Assembly: GCF_900103875.1 (NCBI RefSeq)
Contig: NZ_LT629705.1
Coordinates: 324,501 to 388,500, forward strand
Reading direction: 5' to 3'
DNA length: 64,000 nt
DNA from: Pseudomonas arsenicoxydans
GTDB taxonomy: Bacteria; Pseudomonadota; Gammaproteobacteria; Pseudomonadales; Pseudomonadaceae
Within the stretch, counting starts at the first letter, position 1, and each line of letters opens with the position of its first letter. Under the pieces are notes generated by a model. It did no database searches. It was given only the letters and a program-made list of their open reading frames with translations, and had not been told where the DNA came from. A program made the position numbers and the translations under genes. Positions 39,372 through 49,000 of the stretch are shown here, one piece after another.

Positions 39372-40667
39372 ATGAATGTTTTGATCATTGGCAGCGGTGG
39401 CCGTGAACACGCCCTGGCCTGGAAAGTGGCTCAGGATCCGCGCGTGCAGAAAGTGTTCGTTGCCCCGGGCAACGCCGGTACGGCCACTGAAGCCAAGTGC
39501 GAGAACGTCGCCATCGACGTGCTGGCCCTTGAGCAACTGGCTGACTTTGCCGAGAAAAACGTTTCCCTGACCATCGTCGGCCCGGAAGTGCCGCTGGTTG
39601 CAGGCGTCGTCGATCTGTTCCGTTCCCGTGGCCTGGATTGCTTCGGCCCGACCGCTGGCGCCGCTCAGCTGGAAGGCTCGAAAGCGTTCACCAAGGATTT
39701 CCTCGCTCGCCACAAGATCCCGACCGCCGATTACCAGAACTTCACCGAGATCGAGCCGGCACTGGCTTATCTGCGTGAAAAAGGCGCACCGATCGTGATC
39801 AAGGCCGATGGCCTGGCTGCCGGTAAAGGCGTCATCGTTGCCATGACCCTGGCCGAAGCCGAAGACGCCGTACGCGACATGCTGGCGGGCAATGCCTTTG
39901 GCGAAGCCGGTTCGCGCGTTGTGATCGAAGAGTTTCTGGACGGCGAAGAAGCCAGCTTCATCGTCATGGTCGACGGCAAGAATGTGCTGCCGATGGCCAC
40001 CAGCCAGGACCACAAGCGCGTCGGCGACGGCGACACCGGCCCGAACACTGGCGGCATGGGTGCTTACTCCCCTGCTCCGGTGGTGACTGCCGAAGTTCAT
40101 CAACGGGTCATGGACCTGGTGATCTGGCCGACAGTGCGCGGCATGGCCGAGGAAGGCAACGTCTACACTGGCTTCCTGTACGCGGGCTTGATGATCGACA
40201 AGGCTGGTAACCCAAAAGTTATCGAGTTCAACTGCCGTTTCGGTGATCCTGAGACCCAACCGGTGATGCTGCGCTTGCAGTCGAGCCTGGTGTTGTTGGT
40301 CGAAGCTGCCCTGGCGCAAGCCCTGGACAAGGTCGAAGCGCAATGGGATCCACGTCCGAGCGTCGGGATTGTGCTGGCCGCTGGCGGTTACCCGGGCGAC
40401 TACGCTAAAGGCGTCGCCATCAACGGCCTGCAAGCTGCCGCCGCTCTGGAAGGTAAAGTCTTCCACGCCGGCACTGCGCTCAAGGACGGTCAAGTGGTGA
40501 CGGCCGGTGGTCGGGTGCTCTGCGCTACCGCCATGGGCGCCAGCGTCGATGCTGCCCAGCAGCAGGCTTACAAGCTGGCGGCCAAGATTGATTGGGAAGG
40601 CTGTTTCTATCGCAAGGACATTGGCTACCGTGCCATTGCCCGCGAGCGTGGCGAAAATCAGGAATAA
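39372..40667 (+). CDS. purD: Phosphoribosylamine-glycine ligase PurD
   Basis: A 431-residue ATP-grasp ligase joining phosphoribosylamine and glycine (second step of purine synthesis). Visible: VLIIGSGGREHALAWK at the N-terminus, GPEVPLVAGVVD, the ATP-grasp segment IKADGLAAGKGV, PNTGGMGAYSP and EFNCRFGDPETQ. It follows purH across the family B repeat and ends at a GC hairpin. Confidence 0.97.
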   Translation: MNVLIIGSGGREHALAWKVAQDPRVQKVFVAPGNAGTATEAKCENVAIDVLALEQLADFAEKNVSLTIVGPEVPLVAGVVDLFRSRGLDCFGPTAGAAQLEGSKAFTKDFLARHKIPTADYQNFTEIEPALAYLREKGAPIVIKADGLAAGKGVIVAMTLAEAEDAVRDMLAGNAFGEAGSRVVIEEFLDGEEASFIVMVDGKNVLPMATSQDHKRVGDGDTGPNTGGMGAYSPAPVVTAEVHQRVMDLVIWPTVRGMAEEGNVYTGFLYAGLMIDKAGNPKVIEFNCRFGDPETQPVMLRLQSSLVLLVEAALAQALDKVEAQWDPRPSVGIVLAAGGYPGDYAKGVAINGLQAAAALEGKVFHAGTALKDGQVVTAGGRVLCATAMGASVDAAQQQAYKLAAKIDWEGCFYRKDIGYRAIARERGENQE

Positions 40668-40683
40668 GCGATCCATTCAGCCG

Positions 40684-40706
40684 GGCAAGGGCCTCAGGCC
40701 CTTGCC
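40684..40706 (+). terminator. GC hairpin after purD
   Basis: Perfect 10-base stem GGCAAGGGCC/GGCCCTTGCC with a 3-base loop, 17 bases after the purD stop. No T-run follows, so it may act as a processing or weak termination site. Confidence 0.65.
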
Positions 40707-40766
40707 GGACTATTCCGGCGCCGCGCATAGTACTAATCTGGCATCAACCTACGAAGGGATTTCGCC

Positions 40767-43544
40767 GTGCGCTGGCTCAGGATTGCCATAGGTTTCACTG
40801 TCACATTGCTGACCTTGCTCTGCATGCTCCCGGCGTCGGCCGCGCAAGGCAGTGGCTGGGCAGTATTGCTTGATGAACAGGGCGACCTGCAGCTGAGCGA
40901 CATCCGTTCCGCTCGCTACACCAATCAATTCAGCCCCATCGAACTGGACCGCCTTACCGCGGCCGAGCCCGAGGGGGCGTTGTGGCTGCGCTTCAGGCTG
41001 GCGCCCGGCAAACACGAGCAATTGCTGCGAGTATTCGCCCCTGACCTGTCGCACCTCAACTTGTATGTGCTCGACGGCGACACGCTGATCGATCAATTGA
41101 ACACCGGCACCTCGCAGCCCCAGACTAACCGTCCCCTGCCCAGCAGCGACTTCATGTTGCCGCTGCCACAAAGCGACAAGCCCCTCGATGTCTACCTGCG
41201 ACTCGTGTCCGAACACCAGTTGCGGCCCTTCATCACCCTGCAATCGGCGATCATGACCGCCGCCAACCAGAAGCAGACACTGATTTACGGCCTGCTGTTC
41301 GGTTGCATCGGGATGCTGATCCTGCACAACCTCGTGCGCTATGCGTATACGCGATCGCGCAGCAGTGTGTGGCTCGCCGGATGCGAGGCGCTGCTGATGC
41401 TCAGCCTGCTGTTGCTCCTGAACCTGGCGGGCCCCTGGTTACCGGACTGGCATGCCGTGCAGACGCCCGGCGCCTATCTCGCCTTGCTGCTCACAGCGCC
41501 CTGCGGCCTGATGTTCGCCTATCGTTTCTTCGCCCCACTCGGCCCTCATCCGCTGAACAAGCTGTTGCTGGGGGACATCCTGTTCATCGTGGTCTGCGGC
41601 TTGTTGCTGTTGTTCGTCAACACGCTGCCGCTCAATATCATGACCTACGCCCTGGTTGCGCTGGCCGGCCTGAGCATGTTGTTCGTCGGCGCTTATCATT
41701 GGCAAAAAGGTTATCGCCCGGCTCGCCTGTTCGTTGCGGCGATGGTGGTGTTCAACATCGGCACGCTGATCATATTGCCGGCCCTGCTGGGGCTGACCCA
41801 AGTGGCTCCCCAAGGCCTGATCATCACCCTGCTCGTGTTCATCTGCATCAGTGGTCTGTTGATGAGCATTGCCTTGGGTGAACGTCAGCGCAGCATCACT
41901 GAAGATCGCTTCAGTGTCAGTCGAGACCTGGCGGCCAGCAATGCCGAGATCAACGCCAAGGCCGAATTCCTCGCCAAGATCAGCCATGAGATCCGCACCC
42001 CGATGAATGGCGTGCTGGGCATGACCGAGCTGCTGCTGGGTACGCCTTTGTCGGTCAAACAGCGCGACTACGTGCAGACCATCCACAGCGCCGGCAACGA
42101 ACTGCTGACACTGATCAACGAGATTCTCGACATCTCCAAGCTCGAGTCCGGGCAGATCGAACTGGACGATGTGCAGTTCGACCTCAATGCCCTGATCGAA
42201 GACTGCCTGAGCATCTTCCGCGCCAAGGCCGAACAGCAAAACGTCGAGCTGATCAGCTTCATCCAGCCGCAAGTGCCACGCGTCATCAGCGGTGACCCGA
42301 CGCGCTTGCGCCAGACCTTGCTGAGCCTGCTGGAAAACGCCCTCAAGAAAACCGACGAAGGCGAGATCCTGATCGTCGTCGCCCTCGATGACCGCAGCGC
42401 CAAACCGCGCCTGCGCATCGCCGTGCAGGACAGCGGCGTGCCGATGGAACCCGAAGAGCGTGATGCCCTGATGCACGCCGAGCTGCACAGCAAGCACTTC
42501 CTCTCGGCGACCAGCCTGGGCGGTAATCTGGGGCTGGTGATTGCCCGTCAGTTGATTCGCCTGATGCAGGGTGAATTCGGCATCAAGAGCGGCGCCAATC
42601 AGGGCAGCACCTTGTGGCTGACCCTGCCATTGGACCCTGATCGACTCGAGCATCCGACCTCGGACCTCGATGGTCCGCTACAAGGTGCACGCGTGCTGGT
42701 GGTCGACGACAACGACACCTGCCGCAAGGTGCTGGTGCAGCAGTGCAGCGCCTGGGGCCTGAACGTCAGTGCCGTTCCATCGGGTAAAGAGGCCTTGGCA
42801 TTACTGCGAACCAAAGCGCACTTGCGCGACTATTTCGATGTGGTTCTGCTCGACCAGAACATGCCCGGCATGACCGGCATGCAACTGGCGGCCAAGATCA
42901 AGGAAGACCCGAGCCTGAACCACGACATTCTGCTGATCATGCTCACCGGCATCAGCAACGCACCAAGCAAGATCATCGCGCGCAACTCCGGGATCAAACG
43001 CATTCTGGCCAAACCGGTGGCCGGCTACACCCTCAAGACCACCCTGGCGGACGAGCTCAACCAGCGTAACAAAGGCCAGGCCATGTCGCAGAACTCGCCA
43101 ATCGGCCCGATGCTTCCGGTCAAGGTCCCAAGCGATTTCCGCATCCTGGTGGCGGAGGACAACAGCATTTCGACCAAAGTGATTCGCGGCATGCTCGGCA
43201 AGCTCAATCTGCAACCGGACACCGCCAGCAATGGCGAAGAAGCCTTGCAGGCGATGAAAGCCCAGCGCTATGACCTGGTGTTGATGGACTGTGAAATGCC
43301 GATCCTCGACGGGTTCTCGGCGACGCAGCAGTTACGTGCCTGGGAAGTCGGCAATCAGCGTATTCGGACACCAGTGGTGGCATTGACCGCGCACATTCTC
43401 GCCGAACACAAGGAGCGCGCGCGCCAGGCTGGCATGGACGGGCACATGGCGAAACCGGTCGAGCTGTCGCAGCTGCGCGACTTGATTGAGCACTGGGTGG
43501 CGGAGCGGGATCAGCAAAACCGGGCAACGGCTCAAACCACCTGA
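40767..43544 (+). CDS. retS: Hybrid sensor kinase RetS
   Basis: A 925-residue hybrid sensor: signal peptide, periplasmic 7TMR-DISM extracellular domain (about 27-165), seven membrane helices (about 172-370), HisKA with His407 ([15 protein letters not shown]), an HATPase domain, and two receivers with Asp696 (DQNMPG) and Asp841 (DCEMP). The layout and its place after purHD (PA4856 position) identify RetS, which in P. aeruginosa binds GacS and suppresses biofilm and type VI secretion while favouring acute virulence. The G1 box of the ATPase reads DSGVPM instead of DxGxG, suggesting weak catalysis. GTG start with AAGGG upstream. Confidence 0.93.
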   Translation: MRWLRIAIGFTVTLLTLLCMLPASAAQGSGWAVLLDEQGDLQLSDIRSARYTNQFSPIELDRLTAAEPEGALWLRFRLAPGKHEQLLRVFAPDLSHLNLYVLDGDTLIDQLNTGTSQPQTNRPLPSSDFMLPLPQSDKPLDVYLRLVSEHQLRPFITLQSAIMTAANQKQTLIYGLLFGCIGMLILHNLVRYAYTRSRSSVWLAGCEALLMLSLLLLLNLAGPWLPDWHAVQTPGAYLALLLTAPCGLMFAYRFFAPLGPHPLNKLLLGDILFIVVCGLLLLFVNTLPLNIMTYALVALAGLSMLFVGAYHWQKGYRPARLFVAAMVVFNIGTLIILPALLGLTQVAPQGLIITLLVFICISGLLMSIALGERQRSITEDRFSVSRDLAASNAEINAKAEFLAKISHEIRTPMNGVLGMTELLLGTPLSVKQRDYVQTIHSAGNELLTLINEILDISKLESGQIELDDVQFDLNALIEDCLSIFRAKAEQQNVELISFIQPQVPRVISGDPTRLRQTLLSLLENALKKTDEGEILIVVALDDRSAKPRLRIAVQDSGVPMEPEERDALMHAELHSKHFLSATSLGGNLGLVIARQLIRLMQGEFGIKSGANQGSTLWLTLPLDPDRLEHPTSDLDGPLQGARVLVVDDNDTCRKVLVQQCSAWGLNVSAVPSGKEALALLRTKAHLRDYFDVVLLDQNMPGMTGMQLAAKIKEDPSLNHDILLIMLTGISNAPSKIIARNSGIKRILAKPVAGYTLKTTLADELNQRNKGQAMSQNSPIGPMLPVKVPSDFRILVAEDNSISTKVIRGMLGKLNLQPDTASNGEEALQAMKAQRYDLVLMDCEMPILDGFSATQQLRAWEVGNQRIRTPVVALTAHILAEHKERARQAGMDGHMAKPVELSQLRDLIEHWVAERDQQNRATAQTT

Positions 43545-43608
43545 GCCGACAGACCTCGTAACGCCTGATAGACTCCCCCTCGACTTTCCCAGACTGTGAG
43601 CCTGCACC

Positions 43609-44205
43609 ATGCTCCATGTGTTATTCAGCGTTTACCTGAAGATGCTGGTGCTCTATAGCCCGTTCTTCGTGTTGTCCTGCTTCATCAGTCTGACCCGCGG
43701 CTATTCGCGCAAGGAACAACGGCGCCTGGCCTGGAAAGTGGCCACCGCCACACTGGTGTCCAGCATCTTGCTATACCTGTTCGGGCGCGTGATTTTCAGC
43801 GTCTTCGGCATCACCGTCGACGCGTTCCGCATCGGTGCCGGCAGCGTGCTGTTCATCTCGGCATTGGGCATGGCCCAAGGCAAGTCAGCGGTACAAACCG
43901 ACAATGTGCAGCAGGATGTTACGATCGTCCCGCTGACCATTCCCCTGACAGTCGGCCCCGGGACCATCGGCGCCTTGCTGGTGATGGGCATCAGTCAGCC
44001 CCATTGGGACGACAAGCTCACGGCGATTCTCAGTATTGCCTTGGCCAGTTTTACGGTTGGCGTGGTGCTTTACCTGTCGAACCGGATCGAGCGGATTCTC
44101 GGTGACCAGGGTTTGCAGATCGTCAGCCGGTTGATGGGTTTGTTTGTCTGTGCGCTTGCAGCTCAGATCATCTTTACCGGGGTCAAGGGCTATCTGGTTC
44201 CCTGA
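43609..44205 (+). CDS. MarC family inner-membrane protein
   Basis: A 198-residue protein with six hydrophobic helices. Family landmarks are the N-terminal LVLYSPFFVLSCFISLTRG, the RRLAWKVATATLVSS segment and the VPLTIPLTVGPGTIGALLVM core. MarC/UPF0056 proteins have no established transport function. It follows retS (64-base gap) and ends at a bidirectional terminator before the accessory region. Confidence 0.9.
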   Translation: MLHVLFSVYLKMLVLYSPFFVLSCFISLTRGYSRKEQRRLAWKVATATLVSSILLYLFGRVIFSVFGITVDAFRIGAGSVLFISALGMAQGKSAVQTDNVQQDVTIVPLTIPLTVGPGTIGALLVMGISQPHWDDKLTAILSIALASFTVGVVLYLSNRIERILGDQGLQIVSRLMGLFVCALAAQIIFTGVKGYLVP

Positions 44206-44238
44206 GCCCACAGTGTCTTCTGCGCGTGCTGAAAAAGC

Positions 44239-44263
44239 GGCCAATGGCATGACACCATTGGCC
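44239..44263. terminator. Bidirectional terminator between marC-like gene and 44272 gene
   Basis: Perfect 9-base stem GGCCAATGG/CCATTGGCC with a 7-base loop, preceded by AAAAAGC and followed by CTGTTTGTTT. It can stop both convergent transcripts. Confidence 0.85.
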
Positions 44264-44271
44264 CTGTTTGT

Positions 44272-45105
44272 TTAGCTGATTGCGTTCTTGCGTCGTTGAA
44301 ACCTTTTGCTCAGTGCGGCCTTGTAAAACTGCCCAAGGTATTCTTCCAGATCATCCTTTATTTCGGCGTAACGAATTGGATTAAAGGTCATGTACGCGCT
44401 GCCACGAAAAATATCCGCATTCGACGTTTTCCAGTCGAAAAATAGAGGCTCTTTTTTATTGCTGCCATCGATGTAGTCAATCGAAGTCAACGAAGTGAGA
44501 ATGATACCGTTCGTCATTTGATCACAAGGCATTACCGCGAGCCTGACCCCGTTCTTTTTGATCACTTCACTGCTGAACAACTTGATGGCTTCAGGTTCTT
44601 TTTTCAGGGCACCCAATGCGGTGTCGGCAATCGCACCGAGAACTGCAGCAGCGGGCAGCGCCGCTTTCGCCGCATCAAGCCCGACTTTGACGATATCGGT
44701 AACGATGTTATCCATTGTTAACTGATGCGCGCTCTTCTGATAGGAGGTGTAACCAGAATCGGCGACTAAACAGCCTGCTTCATCCATGCATTTCAGAAAA
44801 GCGAGATACCAATCTTTGGGGTTACCACTTGGAACTTCGTAGCTCGCCTCCAGCTTTGAAAACTTGATCAGGTTTTCAATAATCGCCATGTTCTCAAGGG
44901 AGATGTTTGCCCCATAACCCACCAGGGTCTCGGCCAATACCACCGCATCCAGTTCTTTGGTGGGATGACCGCTATCGGTGGCTACCGCCATCCGTTTAAC
45001 CCGACCAACCGCTGGCTGTAATAACCGGCGCTTATTAATGCGCGCCTTTACCAAGGCGGTGCTTTCTTCGACACTTACAGTACTTTCCATAACGTCCATA
45101 TTCAT
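44272..45105 (-). CDS. Unrecognised protein, paralogue of 45357-46004; first of divergent pair
   Basis: A 277-residue protein I cannot assign to a named family. From about residue 68 to the end it aligns with the divergent 215-residue neighbour: SLENMAIIENL, then W-Y-x-A-F and an AGCLVADSGYT turn, NIVTDIV, RLAVMPCDQ, LFFDW, AYMTFNPIRY and a basic tail SKRFQRRK. Between the two halves it has an Ala/Leu-rich stretch (GLDAAKAALPAAAVLGAIAD...) that could insert in or lie on a membrane; the partner lacks it. No signal peptide. The ATG at 45105 (or 45099) follows AAAGGA. Codon use is less GC-biased than in core genes, which fits acquisition. Toxin, immunity or accessory roles are all open. Confidence 0.7.
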   Translation of the reverse strand: MNMDVMESTVSVEESTALVKARINKRRLLQPAVGRVKRMAVATDSGHPTKELDAVVLAETLVGYGANISLENMAIIENLIKFSKLEASYEVPSGNPKDWYLAFLKCMDEAGCLVADSGYTSYQKSAHQLTMDNIVTDIVKVGLDAAKAALPAAAVLGAIADTALGALKKEPEAIKLFSSEVIKKNGVRLAVMPCDQMTNGIILTSLTSIDYIDGSNKKEPLFFDWKTSNADIFRGSAYMTFNPIRYAEIKDDLEEYLGQFYKAALSKRFQRRKNAIS

Positions 45106-45356
45106 TATTCCTTTCGTAGATTTATATAGGCCCCTGGGGCACTTCTGAAATCTAACGCACCGCACACGCATCAACAAACCGAATTTGAATTCCGTATATG
45201 TACAACAACTTCGCACCCACCGCACCAACAACAATTTAAAACCAAGAAACATAATCACAGCACATTCATGCCCACACCTACTTAGCCGACTGTAATCTGC
45301 ATCAGCGACATACTGCTCGCACACTTCAAACTATTCATGTTAATCAAGAGTGACTT
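45106..45356. promoter_or_regulatory. AT-rich divergent promoter region of the paralogous pair
   Basis: About 250 bases, clearly richer in A/T than the neighbouring genes, separate the starts of the two divergent paralogues. It must hold both promoters. AATTTGAATTCCGTATATG and AACAATTTAAAAC are the most AT-rich stretches. I see no clear palindromic operator or structured RNA. Confidence 0.5.
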
Positions 45357-46004
45357 ATGCGTAACGAAACACCTTCTGGCGTGGTGACACACCACAATCT
45401 TATTTCCTGTATCGACGAACTATCCTTGCAAGACTATGACGATTTAACTGACTGCACACGTCTTTCAACAAGTTCGGCTGACCTCGCTCACAATCGCTTT
45501 GGCAACTCACAAAGCTGGCTGGATGAATATGTGCGCACACTGATGTTTCTGGGCTGGTCGCTCCATGAAGGGGCCATCACGACCCGCACCCGCGTCACTG
45601 TCTCCGGGAGCATTGCCGATTTTCTGGTGCAGCGCGCGCATACCATGAACCCCAGACAGGGTAATGCCATGATCGACACCCTGGATGCGTTGGTGTCCGA
45701 TCAGCCGGCCGTACTGTCACTGGACGAGGAAAGTCTTAAAGGGCGGCGTTTCCAGGTAGCGCCATCTCGCTACGACTCAAGCGGGAATCTTCACATGGCC
45801 ATTTTTAATCTTGAGCTGGTCGCCAATACCCAACAAAGTCGTTTTTTGTTTTGGCCTTGGGACAATCAATCAGCAAAGCTCGTGCAGCAGAGTGCGTTTC
45901 TTAAACTGGATAGAAATGTGCTCGACACAAAAAGGGCACTCATGGCGACTAAACTTCGCGACAAGATCATGAAACGATTTGCTTTGAGGAGGAGGCAGCC
46001 ATAA
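45357..46004 (+). CDS. Unrecognised protein, paralogue of 44272-45105; second of divergent pair
   Basis: A 215-residue cytosolic-looking protein with no signal peptide or membrane helix. It has the same order of landmarks as its divergent neighbour: SLQDYDDL, W-L-D-E-Y then LMFLGWSLHEGAIT, SIADFLV, RRFQVAPS, FLFWPWDNQ, SAFLKLDRN and a basic tail MKRFALRRR. Overall identity is low but the register is kept over about 150 residues with few gaps. It is read towards the giant toxin gene and separated from it by a strong bidirectional terminator. Function unknown. Confidence 0.7.
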   Translation: MRNETPSGVVTHHNLISCIDELSLQDYDDLTDCTRLSTSSADLAHNRFGNSQSWLDEYVRTLMFLGWSLHEGAITTRTRVTVSGSIADFLVQRAHTMNPRQGNAMIDTLDALVSDQPAVLSLDEESLKGRRFQVAPSRYDSSGNLHMAIFNLELVANTQQSRFLFWPWDNQSAKLVQQSAFLKLDRNVLDTKRALMATKLRDKIMKRFALRRRQP

Positions 46005-46037
46005 ACGGCTGGAAAGTGCTGTTGTTCTCCACAAACA

Positions 46038-46061
46038 AAAACGCCCCAATAGGGGCGTTTT
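46038..46061. terminator. Bidirectional terminator between 45357 gene and giant toxin
   Basis: Perfect 10-base stem AAAACGCCCC/GGGGCGTTTT with an AATA loop. A-run on one side and T-run on the other allow termination in both directions. Confidence 0.93.
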
Positions 46062-46096
46062 CACATCTTGGTGGAAAGGAGCCTACATCCGCACCT

Positions 46097-49000
46097 TCAA
46101 GCCAGCGCTGAAAGCGCCGGCATCGACGGCGCACGGCTCAACGACAAGAGTTGTTTCAGCGCGATACTCTGCGAGTCATCCTTTTGCACCACCAGCGCGG
46201 CGACCAGAGTAGATACCGCGCAAGATACATACCCCTCCATAGAAAGAAACACATCGCCACGCCCACTCACATCGCCGCCGTGCACATCCCGGAATATCAA
46301 ACTGTGCCCGCTGTCCGCATCGACAATCACCAAGTGCTCATCCACCAGGCTCGCCCATAACTGATCGGCGACCTTGATATCCCAGATCAACTTGCCTGGA
46401 ATCAAAGGCGGCTGGCCCAATGCATAGCGGCAATCGACAATCACCGATTCAAGTTTCAACCAGATCGCCTGGGTGAGCCGACTCGCGACTTCTCCTTGTC
46501 CCATCCTGAGGACCAGGATGCTGACATCATCGGCAAGCAACGGCAGCAGGTCCTGACTTCTCGCCGGAGCGTCGATGACCTGCACTTCGGCCGTTCGCTG
46601 GACATAGTCGAGCGGCCCGGCATGGCCCTTTTGCGGATAGCTGCTCAAGCGTCCTTCTGGCCGTTCATGCAGCAGCACACTGGTTTGCTTCTGAGTGCCT
46701 ATCAACTCGTAGGCTGAGCTCAAGTCGATATTCGGGACGCTGATCAATCGCCCGGTTTTAACCACGAACCATTGGTGGCTGTCGGGCGCTGCAACGGTTA
46801 GAAAAGGGGCGCATCGCTGCTCGTTCGCCAGCGCCAGCAAGGCCTCGCTCAAGTCACCGTTACGGCTGGCAACCCAATGACTGTCGACGCCGGTAACCAA
46901 CGCCGGCTCCCGATAATCCAAGGCCAGCTCGATGCCTTCAGGCGTTGTTGCCCGCAGGCCCGCGCCGTCGACCGTCACCTCGGCAAAGCGCCACGAATCC
47001 CACTCCTGCTGCGCTGCCGGCACTGTCGTCGCGGACACCTGTTGCGAACCCTCGGCGAACGCCTTATCCAGAACCGCGACGTCGATGAAGTCCTGCCGAT
47101 ACACGCCTCCCGTTGAAAGATCAAACAACCAGACAGCCTGCCCATCCGGGGTGACATTGAGCAATCGCACCGGTTTTCCATGGCCCAGGCTCGAGAGCAG
47201 GAGCCGATCGCCCACATACCAGGCGCACAGCTTCGCGTTGCCTGGGGTGCTGCTCAAACCCAACAGTGCAAAGCGTGAGACCGGGTACTGCACCGCAATG
47301 CCGGGCAATGCCGACCACCACTGCGGGCGATCCCGGAACCAGACGTCGGCCAGCCCGCCGAACTGCAGATGACCTTGTTCGTTCAGATTAAAAAACAGTC
47401 CGGTATCGGTGAGGGCGACATAACCCGAATCAAGGGCAATCACCTCCTTCAACCCCGTTGGCGCGATGTGCATGTTGACCCATTGCCCGCGATCACCTGC
47501 CACTGACCATTGCTGGCGCACCAGAGTGCGGTGGGTCTTATCAAAGATGACCATCACGTCGGCATCGGCGCCGGCAGGGGCAATCAGCACCAGGTCATCC
47601 AGCGTCTTGATCGAATCCGGCCACCCTCGTGCGCGGTGCCCACGGGCAGGTGCGCGAATGATCCTGCGATCCCTGTCGCGAACCCACACCAGATCCCGTA
47701 CATCGGCCTCAATCAGCCAGCAAACAGAGACCAAAGCCGCAAATTGCCAATCAACCGTATGGCTGGCCTTGGGCGGCACAAAGTCGCCCAGGATTGGCGT
47801 CCAGTCAGCCAGCGTATCCCCCGCCAACAATCTCGCTAACGCAGGGTCGAGGTTGCGGGTGATGGAGCACAGCAACGCCCTCTGCTCGTGAATCAGAAAG
47901 ACAAGTTCATCATGAGTGCCGTCCTGGCGCGACACCTTCTGGACGATCTGAATGGCACCGCTGGCCAGGAGAGTAACGCCGGTGATCTGTGTATCGGCAT
48001 TGGTCACCCACAAGCGATAGCGCTGGATGAGCGTGCCGGTGGTCGCGTCGACCTGCCAGATTTCATAACCCTGGGGATGATAGAAGTAGGCGCAGCCCTG
48101 CACGACGGTGCCCAGCATTACCTCGTCGGCCAGCAACACGTCGTTGTTACGGATATACAGAAAACGATCCTGAACCGCGTCGTAAAAAGCCACGACAGTC
48201 CTGGGCTCGTCCGGCTTTTCAAAGGGAACGACAAACCCGTGGACCGGGGTGTAAGGCATCGCCAGCCTGTGCGCTTGAGCCAGCATCTTGAAGTGATCGA
48301 GTAATGCCTGCTCATCAAGCGTGACGTCGGCTTCTTCCTCGATCAACACCAATTGCAGGGTGTTCTGGTCCAGTCGCATCACCTTGTTGCCCGCCAGGTT
48401 GAACAGCACTTCGCGCCGGGCGGTCCCCGTCAGCTTGACGTCGACCATGCCGACCGAGAATCGGTCGGCATGTGTTATCTGGAGAGCCTCTTCGTCGAGC
48501 CAGCGGGCCTCAATCACCCAGCGCATGACGCCATTACCCGGCGCATCGAGCTCCAGGCTGACCCCGGGGTTGAGCAGGACGGAGCACTGGGCGCCGGCAC
48601 CTTCGATACGGTAGGTAATCAGGTCGTGCCACACCTTGGGCAGCACTGGCACCACCAACGTGCGGTCGAGGCGGTCGAGGCGGACGTTGAACACGGTGGG
48701 TTTGTAGACCGGGTTCAGCCGACTGATCACGTATTCGCCGGGAAACGAATAAAACGAAAACAGAAACTGCAATCGACCATCGCTGTCTTTCTGCTCCAGG
48801 CGACGCGCCGTATCAAACCCGGCGTCATGGCGGGTCGTGACAAAAGGCAACAACGTGTAATCGTAGCCATACCAGGTTTTGGGCGTGCAGGGCAGCACGA
48901 TCGTCTGGCCGGCCAGTGGCTTGAACGCAGCCGTGCCGGGCAGTCCAAGCCCCTGACGGATATTGATGGCGCGCTCATAATCGACATCGAAATCCGGGAC

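Noticed and set aside
44272..45324. Longer version of the 277-residue protein starting at 45324
   Set aside because: The extra 73 residues cross the AT-rich divergent promoter, are Cys/Arg-rich without pattern, and the ATG at 45105 has a good ribosome site.
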